This document shows, piece after piece, positions 16,378-25,595 of a stretch of 64,000 nucleotides of DNA. The DNA lies in contig SCUE01000024.1 in NCBI GenBank assembly GCA_004297775.1, positions 1 through 64,000 of the forward strand, given 5' to 3'. The notes beneath the pieces are model-generated. The model ran no database searches. It was given only the letters and a program-made list of their open reading frames with translations, and was not told where the DNA came from. Position 1 is the stretch's first letter. Every line of letters starts with the position of its first letter. The position numbers were made by a program, and so were the translations under genes. The stretch is from Chloroflexota bacterium. Its GTDB lineage: Bacteria; Chloroflexota; UBA6077; FW602-bin22.

Positions 16378-17385
16378 CTAGGCGCGCTTCTTGAGCCACG
16401 GCATCATCGCCCGTAGCTCCTTGCCGATCGTTTCGATTTGGTGATCCGCGTTCTGGCGACGCGTGGCCATGAAGTTCGGTCGGCCGACCTGGTTCTCGAG
16501 GAGCCAGTTCTTCGCCCAGGTGCCATCCTGAATGTCGCGCAGGATGGTTCGCATGTTCTCGCGCACTTCGGCGGTGATGATTTTTGGGCCAGCCGTGTAG
16601 TCGCCGAACTCGGCCGTGTCCGATACCGAATAGCGCATGTAACTGAGACCGCCCTGGTAGATGAGATCGACGATCAACTTCGTCTCGTGCAGGCACTCGA
16701 AATACGCCATCTCGGGCGGGTATCCCGCCTCGACGAGCGTCTCGAAGCCAGCCTTGATGAGGGCGGATATGCCGCCGCAGAGGACGGCCTGCTCGCCGAA
16801 GAGGTCGGTCTCGGTTTCGTCGCGGAACGTCGTCTCGATGACGCCGGCACTGGTGCCGCCGATGCCCTTGGCGTAGGCGAGCGCGTTCGGCAGGGCGTTG
16901 CCGCTGGCGTTCTGGTGAATCGCCACCAGCGTCGGCGTGCCGACTCCCTGGGTGAACATCTCGCGGACGATGTGGCCCGGACCCTTCGGCGCGATCATCG
17001 CGACGTCCACGTCGTCCGGCGCCTGGATCTGGCCGAAGTGGATCGTGAAGCCGTGCGCGAATAACAGAGTCTTGCCAGCCCTCATCCGCGGACGGATCTC
17101 GCTCTGGTACAGCGATCCCTGGGTCTGATCGGGCACGAGCATCATCACGAAGTCGGCCTGCTCGGCCGCCTCGGCGACGGTCGTGACGTTCAGGCCGGCG
17201 TCACGGGCGCGATCCCACGATTTCGACCCCTTGTAGAGGCCGACGACGACGTCGAGTCCGCTGTCCTTCAGGTTGAGCGAGTGCGCGTGGCCCTGGCTGC
17301 CGTAGCCGATCACGGCGATGCGCTTGCCTTTGAGCCGGTTCAGGTCCGCGTCGGCGTCGTAGTAGATGCGAAGTCGGTCGGTCAT
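16378..17385 (-). CDS. ilvC: ketol-acid reductoisomerase (class I)
   Basis: The 335-residue enzyme converts 2-acetolactate or 2-aceto-2-hydroxybutyrate to dihydroxy acids with NAD(P)H and magnesium. The Rossmann motif [13 protein letters not shown] is at residues 27-39, and Ser and Arg-like residues near GLYKGSKSW set cofactor choice. [15 protein letters not shown] and [14 protein letters not shown] carry the metal-binding acidic residues. The length matches the short class I form. Its ATG follows the ilvN stop with no gap (TAAATG), preceded by GGAGAAG. Confidence 0.97.
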   Translation of the reverse strand: MTDRLRIYYDADADLNRLKGKRIAVIGYGSQGHAHSLNLKDSGLDVVVGLYKGSKSWDRARDAGLNVTTVAEAAEQADFVMMLVPDQTQGSLYQSEIRPRMRAGKTLLFAHGFTIHFGQIQAPDDVDVAMIAPKGPGHIVREMFTQGVGTPTLVAIHQNASGNALPNALAYAKGIGGTSAGVIETTFRDETETDLFGEQAVLCGGISALIKAGFETLVEAGYPPEMAYFECLHETKLIVDLIYQGGLSYMRYSVSDTAEFGDYTAGPKIITAEVRENMRTILRDIQDGTWAKNWLLENQVGRPNFMATRRQNADHQIETIGKELRAMMPWLKKRA

Positions 17386-17988
17386 TTATCCAGCTTCTCC
17401 TGTGAGATCAATCGTGGCCTTCTTGCTTGGAGCTTCGCGCCGTTGGCCATCGGCGCGTCGGTGCGGGTGTCCGGTCGCCAGCTCGGCCGCGTCGGGTGCG
17501 CGCTCGACGTTGACTGCGCCGCGTGCCATCGCGACGCGTCCGGTCCGGACCATCTCCTTGATGCCGAACGGCCGGAGCAGGCGTGTGAAGTCGTCGATCT
17601 TCTCTTCGTCATCCGCCATCTGGACGACGACGGAGTCGTGGACGATGTCGACGATCTGAGCGCCGACGATTCCGGCAATCTGGACGATCTCGGCGCGTGT
17701 ATCGCGGTTGGCCGCGACCTTGATGAGCGCCAGGTCGCGCAGGATCGTCTTGTCGCCCGTCAGGTCGCTGACCTTCAAGATGTCGATGATCTTGTAGAGC
17801 TGCTTGACGACCTGCTCGACGTCGTTGGCCGACCCGTCGACCACGACAGTCATGCGCGAGACGTGAGGCAATTCGGTGTGACCGACGGTCAGGCTCTCGA
17901 TGTTGAACGCGCGGCGGGAGAACATGTTGACGACCCGGTTCAAGACGCCGGGCTTGTCCTCCATCATCGCGACGACGGTGTGCTTCAC
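17386..17988 (-). CDS. ilvN: acetolactate synthase small (regulatory) subunit
   Basis: The 200-residue protein begins with an ACT domain (MKHTVVAMMEDKPGVLNRVV, then NIESLTVGHTE) that binds valine or a related effector. A second ACT-like domain (LIKVAANRDTRAEIVQIAGI) continues to about residue 160. It activates and confers feedback control on IlvB. A basic C-terminal extension of about 35 residues (PHRRADGQRREAPSKKATID) is longer than usual and probably disordered. It lies 16 bases after ilvB. Confidence 0.95.
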   Translation of the reverse strand: MKHTVVAMMEDKPGVLNRVVNMFSRRAFNIESLTVGHTELPHVSRMTVVVDGSANDVEQVVKQLYKIIDILKVSDLTGDKTILRDLALIKVAANRDTRAEIVQIAGIVGAQIVDIVHDSVVVQMADDEEKIDDFTRLLRPFGIKEMVRTGRVAMARGAVNVERAPDAAELATGHPHRRADGQRREAPSKKATIDLTGEAG

Positions 17989-18004
17989 GTAGGCTGCTCC
18001 TGTC

Positions 18005-19744
18005 CTAATCGCGATCGGAGGGTTCGAGCATCATGTTCGCGATCGAGCCTCCGGGTGGAATCATCGGGTACACGTTCTCCTCGGCGATGACCTGGAGATC
18101 GCACAACACCGGGCCGTCGAACGCCTGCGCCTCGGCGATGACCCTACGGCCCTCCTCGGGCGTCGTCGCGCGCAGCGCCTTGATGCCGTACGCCTCGGCC
18201 AGCTTTACGAAGTCCGGGCCGCCCAGGTAGGACGACGAGTAGCGCTTCTCGTAGAAGATCTCTTGCCACTGCCGGATCATTCCGAGATAGCCGTTGTTCA
18301 TCAGCGCGATCTTCACACCGATGCGCTCCTCGGCGATCGTGGCGAGCTCCTGCGAGGTCATCTGGAAGCCGCCGTCGCCGACGATCGCCCAGACAGTGTC
18401 GTTCGGCTTGGCGACCTTCGCGCCCATCGCGGCCGGTACGCCGAAGCCCATCGCCCCGAGACCGCCGGACGAAATGAAGCTGCTCGGCTTGTCGTACCAG
18501 AAGTGCTGCGCCGCCCACATCTGATGCTGGCCGACATCGGTCACGATGATCGCGTCGCCCTTCGTCGCCTCCCAGATCATCCGTATGGCGGCTTGCGGCA
18601 GGAACTGGCTGGTCGTTCGGATATGCGTCAGCGGCATCTGCCGCTTCCATTCCTCAACCTCGGCCAGCCATTCGGTGTGCTGGTTTGGCCGAACCTCATC
18701 GGCCAAGCTTGCCAGCACGCGTTTCGCGTCGCCGACGATCGGTACGTCAGTTTGAACGTTTTTTCCGATCTCGGCCGGGTCGATGTCGATGTGGATGATC
18801 TTCGCGTTCGGGGCGAACGACAAGACCTTCCCGGTGACGCGGTCGTCGAATCGCTGGCCGACCCCGATCAGAACATCACATTCGTCGATGGCTTTGTTGG
18901 AGTAACCCGCGCCGTGCATGCCCGGCATCGCCAGCGAGAGCGGATGCGATTCTGGAAACGCGCTCAGGCCGAGCAGGGTGCAGATGACCGGCGCTTCGAT
19001 CTTCTCGGCCAATCGGAGCAATTCCGTCTGTCCGCCCGAAATCGTGACACCCTGTCCGGCCAGGATGATCGGCTTTCGCGCGTGGTCGATCAGCGCCGCC
19101 GCCGCGCGAATCTGCTTCGCGTTGCCGGTCAGATTCGGCTTGAAGCCGGGCAGATCGACCTTGTCCGGGTAGTGGAAGGTCGTCTCAGCTTGGAACACGT
19201 CCTTCGGAATGTCGATGAGAACTGGTCCGGGACGGCCGGTCGAGGCGATGTGGAAGGCTTCCTTGACGACGCGCGCCAGATCCTCGACCCGGGTCACGAG
19301 GTAGTTGTGCTTGGTGATCGGCATCGTGATGCCGACGATGTCGGTTTCCTGGAAGGCGTCCTTGCCGAGGACGGTCGTTGAGACGTTGCCGGTGATGGCG
19401 ACCATCGCGACGGAGTCCATCATCGCCGAGCAGATGCCGGTGACGAGGTTCGTCGCGGCTGGTCCGGAGGTGGCCAGGCAGACGCCGACCCGGCCAGAGG
19501 CGCGGGCGTAGCCGTCGGCCGCGTGTGCGCCGGCCTGCTCGTGGCGCACCAGGATGTGGCGAATCTCCGGGTAGTCGAGGAGTACGTTGTAAAGGGGGAG
19601 TACGACGCCGCCGGGGATGCCGAAGATCGTGTCGCAGCCTTCGCGAATCAGCGATTCGCAGAGGATGCGCGCGCCGGAGAGGCGCTGGCCCTCGTTGCGG
19701 CCTTTCTGATGGATCTCTGGCTGTGGTGGATGAGAAATCGCCAT
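18005..19744 (-). CDS. ilvB: acetolactate synthase large subunit
   Basis: The 579-residue thiamine-diphosphate enzyme makes acetolactate from pyruvate. The N-terminal domain has FGIPGGVVLPLY and the cofactor-activating Glu69 in VRHEQAGAHAADGYARA. The C-terminal domain has VGDGGFQMTSQELATI followed by MNNGYLGMIRQWQ, the GDG-NN thiamine-diphosphate/magnesium motif. It is the first gene of ilvB-ilvN-ilvC-leuA. The start lies behind GGGGGAG and 28 bases beyond the T-box terminator hairpin. Confidence 0.97.
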   Translation of the reverse strand: MAISHPPQPEIHQKGRNEGQRLSGARILCESLIREGCDTIFGIPGGVVLPLYNVLLDYPEIRHILVRHEQAGAHAADGYARASGRVGVCLATSGPAATNLVTGICSAMMDSVAMVAITGNVSTTVLGKDAFQETDIVGITMPITKHNYLVTRVEDLARVVKEAFHIASTGRPGPVLIDIPKDVFQAETTFHYPDKVDLPGFKPNLTGNAKQIRAAAALIDHARKPIILAGQGVTISGGQTELLRLAEKIEAPVICTLLGLSAFPESHPLSLAMPGMHGAGYSNKAIDECDVLIGVGQRFDDRVTGKVLSFAPNAKIIHIDIDPAEIGKNVQTDVPIVGDAKRVLASLADEVRPNQHTEWLAEVEEWKRQMPLTHIRTTSQFLPQAAIRMIWEATKGDAIIVTDVGQHQMWAAQHFWYDKPSSFISSGGLGAMGFGVPAAMGAKVAKPNDTVWAIVGDGGFQMTSQELATIAEERIGVKIALMNNGYLGMIRQWQEIFYEKRYSSSYLGGPDFVKLAEAYGIKALRATTPEEGRRVIAEAQAFDGPVLCDLQVIAEENVYPMIPPGGSIANMMLEPSDRD

Positions 19745-19771
19745 TGTGCCTACTCCCCCGTCTCGCGCATG

Positions 19772-19801
19772 AAAAAAACCCGTCCCGAAAAGGGACGGGT
19801 T
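19772..19801 (-). terminator. rho-independent terminator of the T-box leader
   Basis: On the minus strand AACCCGTCCC, a short CTTTT-type loop and GGGACGGGTT form a 10-bp stem followed directly by seven T. It stands between the T-box sequence and ilvB and is the alternative to the antiterminator fold. Confidence 0.85.
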
Positions 19802-19990
19802 CCGAAAGAATCCCGCGGTGCCACCCTGGTTGACCGTCGCCTGCGCGACAGCCCGCTCAGCGGCGTTCTAACGGACGCCAGTCGCCCTCGCGGGCCGCTC
19901 CGGGGCGAGTTCGAAAACCTTTCGCCGCCGGGTTTCCACCAACCCCGACTCTCTATCGGCGCGAGACTCTCTACTACTCCCCATCGACGC
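19772..19990 (-). promoter_or_regulatory. T-box riboswitch, leucine specifier (CTC), controlling ilvBNC-leuA
   Basis: Minus-strand elements appear in the canonical order. GATGGGGAGTAG begins stem I (from about 19985). AGAGAGTCGGGGTTGGTG then AAACCC forms the distal AG-bulge and T-loop region. CGAACTCGCCCCGGAGCGG contains the specifier, with CTC at 19909-19907. AACCAGGGTGGCACCGCGG (19831-19813) is the T-box that pairs with the tRNA acceptor end. The terminator follows. Uncharged tRNA-Leu should stabilise the antiterminator and switch the operon on. The T-box and terminator are certain; the specifier assignment rests on its position. Confidence 0.88.
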
Positions 19991-20011
19991 GAATCGATGC
20001 GATTGAGGGCG

Positions 20012-20041
20012 ACTCTATCAGCCGGCGATTGCGGGAGTCAA
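20012..20041 (-). promoter_or_regulatory. candidate promoter of the T-box leader
   Basis: Minus-strand TTGACT (20041-20036) and TAGAGT (20017-20012) are separated by 18 bases, about 25 bases before stem I. The -35 is good and the -10 is weak. Confidence 0.4.
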
Positions 20042-20182
20042 CCGGGCGAAGTGCCTCAAGAGAACGTTACCGACAGGAGGGTGAGTACCTCAGAACGGGA
20101 TGTGCCTGAGCGTCTGTCGTGGCGCAACCAAACAGCGGCGACGGAGCTACATGCGACGACAAACACGAGAGGAAGTGACGGC

Positions 20183-20491
20183 ATGCGCGCGGAGCACGTC
20201 AACCGGGCCAGCAGCGTAGGAATGATCGGTCTGTCCCTTTCGGCGTTGCTTACGGTGCTTACCGGCGCGCTGGTTGCGGTGATTGGCGATCCCAACCCGT
20301 TTCGCCAATCGGATGAAGGCACGGGGGCACATATTTTTCAGCTATTGATCGTGGCGTTGGTCCCGACGACCTTACTTTTCGTCTCCACTGCGGATTGGAC
20401 CCGGCCTCTGCGAACCGCGCGACCGCTCGCGCTCTCGACCGTCACGCTTGTTCTCGCGTTCGGGACCCTGTACTACTTCGAGCATTACTGA
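20183..20491 (+). CDS. small membrane protein, unknown function
   Basis: The 102-residue product has three hydrophobic helices (SVGMIGLSLSALLTVLTGAL, LLIVALVPTTLLFVS, ALSTVTLVLAFGTLYYF) joined by short polar loops. I chose the ATG at 20183 behind GAGAGGAAG; the open frame to its left overlaps the T-box and ilvB on the other strand and is not coding. I do not recognise a family. It is divergent from the ilv operon and may share its promoter region. Confidence 0.6.
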   Translation: MRAEHVNRASSVGMIGLSLSALLTVLTGALVAVIGDPNPFRQSDEGTGAHIFQLLIVALVPTTLLFVSTADWTRPLRTARPLALSTVTLVLAFGTLYYFEHY

Positions 20492-20611
20492 ACCGCGAAC
20501 CGACCACCGTGGTCGTAAGGTACCGCCGAAGGATGACCGAAGTCGCAACATCGGTTGGCCTTACGGTAAGCGCGCGCCAGGTAGGGGTTAACCCTGGTCG
20601 ACGGTCCGGCG

Positions 20612-21802
20612 ATGGTCGTATCCGCTGCTACCATCGCCGACGCAATGGCCCGCGAGCGATTGGCGTTGCTCGCCGGGTTCTTTCTCGGCTCGTTCGCCTG
20701 GAACGTCTGCTGGCCGTTCCTGCCGTTGCGGGTGCAGGAGCTCGGCGTCGGCAGCCTGGCCGAGGTGGCCCGCGTATCCGGCTTCCTGGCCGGCGGATCG
20801 CAGCTCATCACCGCGTTCCTGGCGCCGTGGTGGAGCCTCCTCGGCGAGCGATACGGCTACCGCCGCCAGATCATCCGCGCGCACCTGGGCATGGGCGCGG
20901 CGATGGCCGCGATCGGCCTGGCGCGCGTGCCGCTCGAACTCATCGGCGCCGGCGCCATGCTCGGCGCGCTCGGCGGCAACTACCCCCACTACATGGCGCT
21001 CGTCGCGATGCGCGCGGCGCCGTCGGACGTCGGCCGGGCGATCGGCGATCTCCAAGCGGCGGGACAACTCGGCGCCACGCTCGGCCCACTTCTCGGTGGA
21101 TTCGTCGCGAGCCAGTTCGGGGTTGGCGCGGCGTTCGTCACGTCACTGGCGATTTCCGCCTTCTCGGCGATCCTGATCCTCTCGTTTGTCACTCCGGATG
21201 ATCGGTCGGCGCGCACCCGCGCCACGTCCGGCGGGATTCGCGCCGCGTTGGTCGATCCTCGACAGCGTTGGCTCATGGCGCTTCTGGTCGTCGGTGATTC
21301 TGGAATCCAGGGACTGCGTCCGCTGATCCCGGTCGTGATCGCCTCCCGCGTCGGCGACAATCCGTCGGTCGTGGCGGCGGTGACCGGACTCGTCGCGACG
21401 CTCGTGACGGGCGGCGGCGTCCTCTCGGCCATCGTCGTCGGCCGGGTGGCGCGACGCGCCCATCCGCGCTCGATCCTGCGCGTGACACTGCCGATTGCCT
21501 GCCTTCTGGCCGCCTCGATCCCGCTGACGGACGGCCTCCCAGAACTGATCGTGATCTGGACCCTTCTCGGTGTCACCGGCGGAGCGCTCTCACCGTGCGT
21601 GTTCGGCTGGCTCGGTCGGCACGCGACCGGCGGCGGCGGATTCGCGCTCCTGGCCAGCACAAGCATGCTCGGATTCGCGATCGGTCCGGCCGTGATGGGG
21701 CAACTGACCGTCTATGGAATGGAGTGGCCATTTCGCGGCGCCGCGATCTCGACCGCGCTGGCGGCGATCCTGGTAATGGCGCGACGCGAGCGCGCCATAT
21801 AA
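20612..21802 (+). CDS. MFS transporter (drug:H+ antiporter-like)
   Basis: The 396-residue protein has about 12 membrane spans. The loop between spans 2 and 3 reads GERYGYRRQIIRAHLGMG, the MFS motif A (GxxxDRxGRR) in altered form. DLQAAGQLGATLGPLLGGF resembles motif C of the drug-proton antiporter group. Substrate is unknown. An alternative ATG lies at 20645. The next gene starts 10 bases after its stop but appears to have its own promoter at the junction. Confidence 0.85.
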   Translation: MVVSAATIADAMARERLALLAGFFLGSFAWNVCWPFLPLRVQELGVGSLAEVARVSGFLAGGSQLITAFLAPWWSLLGERYGYRRQIIRAHLGMGAAMAAIGLARVPLELIGAGAMLGALGGNYPHYMALVAMRAAPSDVGRAIGDLQAAGQLGATLGPLLGGFVASQFGVGAAFVTSLAISAFSAILILSFVTPDDRSARTRATSGGIRAALVDPRQRWLMALLVVGDSGIQGLRPLIPVVIASRVGDNPSVVAAVTGLVATLVTGGGVLSAIVVGRVARRAHPRSILRVTLPIACLLAASIPLTDGLPELIVIWTLLGVTGGALSPCVFGWLGRHATGGGGFALLASTSMLGFAIGPAVMGQLTVYGMEWPFRGAAISTALAAILVMARRERAI

Positions 21803-21803
21803 T
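21798..21803 (+). promoter_or_regulatory. TATAAT box placed for a leaderless transcript of the FecR-like gene
   Basis: A perfect TATAAT spans the stop of the transporter gene and ends eight bases before the GTG at 21812. That puts the expected transcription start at or next to the start codon. No Shine-Dalgarno sequence is present. Confidence 0.45.
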
Positions 21804-21811
21804 GTCGAGAC

Positions 21812-23077
21812 GTGTCGGTTGAGGTCCGGGGGCCCGGATCAGCCGCCGGGCAGGTTCCGGCCGTGATTTCCGAGGCCCGCCAGCATGACACCGCGCGGGA
21901 ATTGCGGCGTCGCGAGCGCGTGGCGTGGGCGATCCTGTTGAGCGCGGCCGCGCTGTTCGTGGCGTTTGTCGTGGCGGTTGTCGGCGGCGCGGCCTGGTAT
22001 CGGGAAGCCGCGATGACGGCGCGATCGGCCAGCCTGGACGAGATCATCGGCGGCACTGTCCTGTACCAATCGGAACAACTCGTGCGCGAGGCAGTCGCGG
22101 CGAAGGGCCAGAAGCTGCAGGACGGCGATCGCCTACGCACCGCCGGTGACGGCCAGGCGCTCGTGTCGCTCCCGGACGGATCGGTCATTCGCCTCTGGCC
22201 CGAGACGGCGATTCAGGTTCGCCAGTTGCGCTCGTCGACCTACACGGCCAACAACACCGCGATCGTCCTCGTGCTGCTGAATGGCCACGCGCGATTCGAT
22301 GTCGCGTTGACACCGACCCTCGAACGTCGCTTTGAGCTCATCACGCCGCACGGCCGGGCGCTTCTGCGTGAAGGGAACTACCGGGTCGAGGTCAGCGGCT
22401 GGGGGAGCGAGATCGCCGTGCGCTCGGGTTCGGCGACCGTGACAGGGCGCGACGAGTCGGTCGAGGTGCTGCGGCAGGAGCGCACCGTCGTCCTCCCGAA
22501 CGCCACTCCGACGACGCCGGGCGCGGCGCTGCGCAATCTGATCCAGAACGGCGACTTCCGTCTCGGGTTCGAAACCTGGCAACGTGGCAGCCGCAACGAG
22601 GAAGACGGCGTGTTTGGGCAGACGCAGATCGTCGAGGAAGAGGGCCGGTACGCCGTGCGGCTTCGCCGCTCCGGCAGCCGGCGGCACGGCGAGGCCTTCA
22701 TCCACCAAGCGGTCAATCGCGACGTGCGGGACGAGTCAATCCTCCGACTGACGCTCGATGCCAAGGTGGTCAGCCAATCGCTCTCGGGCGGCGGCGTTCT
22801 CGGCAGCGAGTATCCGCTGATGGTCCGCGTACGCTATCGCGACGCGTTCGGTAGCGAGAACTCGATCGTGCGCGGTCTGTACGTATCGAACCCGGACGGA
22901 CGCCCGACGACGTACGGTCTGGCCGTGCCGGCGAAGCAGTGGCTGCCGATCACGATCGACCTGTTCGACGTTCAGCAGGTCCAGCCGCGCCCGGCCCACA
23001 TCCTCTGGATCGAAGTCGAGGGCAGTGGGTGGGAGTTCGAATCGTTGGTAACCGGGGTGCAGTTGCTTGCCGAGTAG
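21812..23077 (+). CDS. membrane-anchored FecR-domain protein
   Basis: The 421-residue protein has one membrane helix at about residues 40-62 (WAILLSAAALFVAFVVAVVG) after a charged N-terminus. A FecR-like domain follows (KLQDGDRLRTAGDGQALVSL, then PDGSVIRLWPETAIQV) to about residue 225. A beta-rich C-terminal domain begins LIQNGDFRLGFETWQRGSR and resembles carbohydrate-binding folds. FecR domains outside iron signalling often act as envelope scaffold or sensor modules; no sigma factor partner is nearby. The start codon is GTG without a Shine-Dalgarno sequence. Confidence 0.75.
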   Translation: MSVEVRGPGSAAGQVPAVISEARQHDTARELRRRERVAWAILLSAAALFVAFVVAVVGGAAWYREAAMTARSASLDEIIGGTVLYQSEQLVREAVAAKGQKLQDGDRLRTAGDGQALVSLPDGSVIRLWPETAIQVRQLRSSTYTANNTAIVLVLLNGHARFDVALTPTLERRFELITPHGRALLREGNYRVEVSGWGSEIAVRSGSATVTGRDESVEVLRQERTVVLPNATPTTPGAALRNLIQNGDFRLGFETWQRGSRNEEDGVFGQTQIVEEEGRYAVRLRRSGSRRHGEAFIHQAVNRDVRDESILRLTLDAKVVSQSLSGGGVLGSEYPLMVRVRYRDAFGSENSIVRGLYVSNPDGRPTTYGLAVPAKQWLPITIDLFDVQQVQPRPAHILWIEVEGSGWEFESLVTGVQLLAE

Positions 23078-23133
23078 TTTTCGTTCGGGGACGCCCTGCG
23101 CGAAAAACTCGCCCTTGGACGCCCTCACGCTGG

Positions 23134-23170
23134 CCCTCTCCCATTGCGCAGGAACTGCGCAGGGAGAGGG
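23134..23170. repeat. REP-like intergenic hairpin
   Basis: CCCTCTCCC at 23134 and GGGAGAGGG at 23162 flank an inner TGCGCAG/CTGCGCA pair, giving a 37-base nested hairpin just past the FecR-like gene. CCCTCTCCC-GGGAGAGGG units preceded by CCCTCAC..TGG are a common dispersed intergenic repeat in GC-rich genomes. It may also end transcription. Confidence 0.55.
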
Positions 23171-23194
23171 GACGACGACGGCGAAGGAACTGCC

Positions 23195-23290
23195 TTAGGG
23201 CTCGTCCCGCAATAACCGTGTCGGACTCGCGCTCGCCACGAGATCGATCCGGCCCGGCATCTGCTGTGGTTATTCGGGGACGAGCCCTTA
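23195..23290. repeat. 96-base element with 23-base terminal inverted repeats (MITE-like, copy 1)
   Basis: TTAGGGCTCGTCCCGCAATAACC at the left is matched by its near-perfect reverse complement at 23268-23290, differing mainly at GC/CG in the middle. TTA at both ends may be a target duplication. A related element occurs at 29473-29567. It fills the gap between two convergent genes, and the TTA of its right end is the stop codon of the rel gene. It could be a miniature transposable element, a bidirectional terminator, or both. Described in full under 20-base limits: key ends are AGGGCTCGTC and GGTTATT. Confidence 0.6.
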
Positions 23291-25498
23291 ACTGACGTCG
23301 CGCGTCACGGTGCTGACGCCGCGGACGCCCTCCAGTTTCGAGAAGATCCGGCCAAGGGTCCCGATGTCCGATATCTCGAGCGTGGCGCGAATCGTGCAGG
23401 TTTGGTCGCGGTGCGACTGCGACACGACATTCGTCATATTGATCTTGTCTTCCGCCACGACTGTGGCGACATCGCGTAACAGCCCATCGCGGTCCCATGC
23501 TTCGAGTCGAATCTTGACCGGGTAGGTCATCTTGCCGCGTCCCCAGTCGACCGCGACGAGCCGCTCGCGCTCGTCCTCAGCCGCGATGTTCGGGCAATCC
23601 GCGCGGTGAACCGTGATGCCGGTGCCGCGGGTGGTGTAGCCGATGATCGGCTCGCCGGGCACCGGGTTGCAGCACCGCGCGACTCGGGTCAGGAGATTCC
23701 CAACGCCGCCGACCTCGAGTCCGACCGGCGCGATCGTCGAGCGTGGCGTCGGCTGCGCAACGGTGCTCTCGGTCGCCGACTCGGTGTGGTCGTCGAGCAG
23801 CTTGAGCGCGACCGACTGAGGACTGATCTCGCCGCACCCGATCGCGACCAGGAAATCGTCGACGCGCTCGAACTTGAAGAGCGTCGCGAGCTCCTCGTGA
23901 CGCGTCTTTGACAGGCCGAGTCGAGCCAGTTCCTTGTCGAGCACCTCGCGACCGCGCGCGAGATTCTCGTCCCGCTGCTGGCGATGGAACCACTGCCGAA
24001 TCTTGTCGCGCGCGTGGGCGGTGTGAATGAAGTTGAGGTTTGAATTCAGCCAGTCGCGACTGGGGCCCTTCGGGTTCTTCGACGTGAGGATTTCGAGGAT
24101 CTCACCGTTCTTGAGCGTGTAATCAAGCGGCACGATACGGCCATTGACCTTTGCGCCGACGCAACGGTGACCGATGTCGGTGTGAATGCGATAGGCGAAG
24201 TCGAGTGGCGTGGCCCCGGCCGGCAGCTCGCGAATCTCGCCTTTCGGCGTGAACACGTAGACCTGGTCGCGGAAGACATCGGTCTTGAGGCTCTCGACGA
24301 ACTCCTGAGCCCCTCCGACGACATCGCTCTGCCAGTCGAGCAACTGACGAACCCAGGCGATCTTGTTCTCATACTTCTCGTCGCGCCGGCCGCCCTCCTT
24401 ATACCGCCAATGCGCCGCGATGCCGTATTCGGCGAGCCGGTGCATTTCATGCGTGCGGATCTGGATTTCGAGCGGGCGCCCCGAAGGGCCTATGACTGTC
24501 GTGTGGAGAGACTGGTACATGCTGTCTTTCGGCATCGCGATGTAGTCGTCGAACTGGCCTGTGATCGGTGGCCACAGATGATGGACGATGCCGAGCGCGT
24601 GGTAGCAGTCCGCGTTCGTTTCGACGATGACACGCACCGCGAGCAGGTCGTAGATGTTCTCGAACTCGACGCCGCGGCTCTGCATTTTCCGCCAGATGCT
24701 GTAGATGTGCTTTGGCCGACCGACGATCTCGGCGGCGATTCCGGCCTGACGCATGAGGTCTGCCAACAGGGCCTTCGCCTGGGCGATGTCTCGCTCGCGC
24801 TGGACGCGCCGTTCCTTCAGCCGCCGGGCGATGTCGCGGTATGTCTCCGGATCGAGATGCCGAAACGAGAGATCCTCGAGCTCCCACTTGATCTGCCAGA
24901 TGCCGAGGCGGCTGGCGAGCGGCGCGTAGATATCGAGCGTCTCCTGCGCGATGCGGCGCTTCTTCGGCGTCGGCATGTGGTCGAGCGTGCGCATGTTGTG
25001 GAGCCGGTCGGCCAGGCGAATGAGGACGACGCGGATGTCCTGAGCCATCGCGAGGAACATCTTGCGAACGCCCTCGGCGGCGCCCTCGTCGCGCGCGGCG
25101 ATGCTCTGCGCCGGATCGACGAGCCGTCCTTCCGCCTCGCGCAGGCGCGTGACACCATCGACCAGGGCGCCGATCTCCGGGCCGAACTCTTGCTCGATCG
25201 CCTTGATACCGACCTGAGTGTCTTCGGCGACATCGTGCAGGAGCGCCGCGCAGAGCGCGTCGGCGTCGAGACGAAGGTCGGCCAGAATCGTCGCGACCGC
25301 GACTGGGTGAATGATGTACGGCTCGCCGGACTTGCGGTCTTGCCCAGCGTGCGCGCTCGCGGCGAACTGGTAAGCTCGCTCGACCCGTGCGCGCTCCTCG
25401 TCGCCGAGAAGCGTCGCGATTCGCTGCCGGAGTTCCTCGCCGGGATCGACAGCCTCGCGCGGGTCGCCGGCGATCGTGCTCGCTACCGGGGCATCCAT
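23288..25498 (-). CDS. rel: bifunctional (p)ppGpp synthetase/hydrolase
   Basis: The protein has 736 residues from the ATG at 25498, a usual length for Rel/SpoT. The N-terminal HD hydrolase domain has ALLHDVAEDT (metal-binding His-Asp and the catalytic Glu-Asp). The synthetase domain has YQSLHTTVIGPSGRPLEIQI and AEYGIAAHWRYKEG. A TGS domain (DQVYVFTPKGEIRELPAGAT), a zinc-finger-like segment with RVARCCNPVPG and a C-terminal ACT domain follow. With the HDxxED motif intact, both making and degrading the alarmone is expected. Its last codons and stop lie in the MITE-like repeat end. Confidence 0.95.
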   Translation of the reverse strand: MDAPVASTIAGDPREAVDPGEELRQRIATLLGDEERARVERAYQFAASAHAGQDRKSGEPYIIHPVAVATILADLRLDADALCAALLHDVAEDTQVGIKAIEQEFGPEIGALVDGVTRLREAEGRLVDPAQSIAARDEGAAEGVRKMFLAMAQDIRVVLIRLADRLHNMRTLDHMPTPKKRRIAQETLDIYAPLASRLGIWQIKWELEDLSFRHLDPETYRDIARRLKERRVQRERDIAQAKALLADLMRQAGIAAEIVGRPKHIYSIWRKMQSRGVEFENIYDLLAVRVIVETNADCYHALGIVHHLWPPITGQFDDYIAMPKDSMYQSLHTTVIGPSGRPLEIQIRTHEMHRLAEYGIAAHWRYKEGGRRDEKYENKIAWVRQLLDWQSDVVGGAQEFVESLKTDVFRDQVYVFTPKGEIRELPAGATPLDFAYRIHTDIGHRCVGAKVNGRIVPLDYTLKNGEILEILTSKNPKGPSRDWLNSNLNFIHTAHARDKIRQWFHRQQRDENLARGREVLDKELARLGLSKTRHEELATLFKFERVDDFLVAIGCGEISPQSVALKLLDDHTESATESTVAQPTPRSTIAPVGLEVGGVGNLLTRVARCCNPVPGEPIIGYTTRGTGITVHRADCPNIAAEDERERLVAVDWGRGKMTYPVKIRLEAWDRDGLLRDVATVVAEDKINMTNVVSQSHRDQTCTIRATLEISDIGTLGRIFSKLEGVRGVSTVTRDVS

Positions 25499-25595
25499 TC
25501 CCAAGGCCAGTATACCGCTCGCGTCGTCACGTGCCGATCTGCCGTGGTCTCGCCGCCGGCCGTGCAATAATCCGACCAGACCAGAGGAGGCCCGC

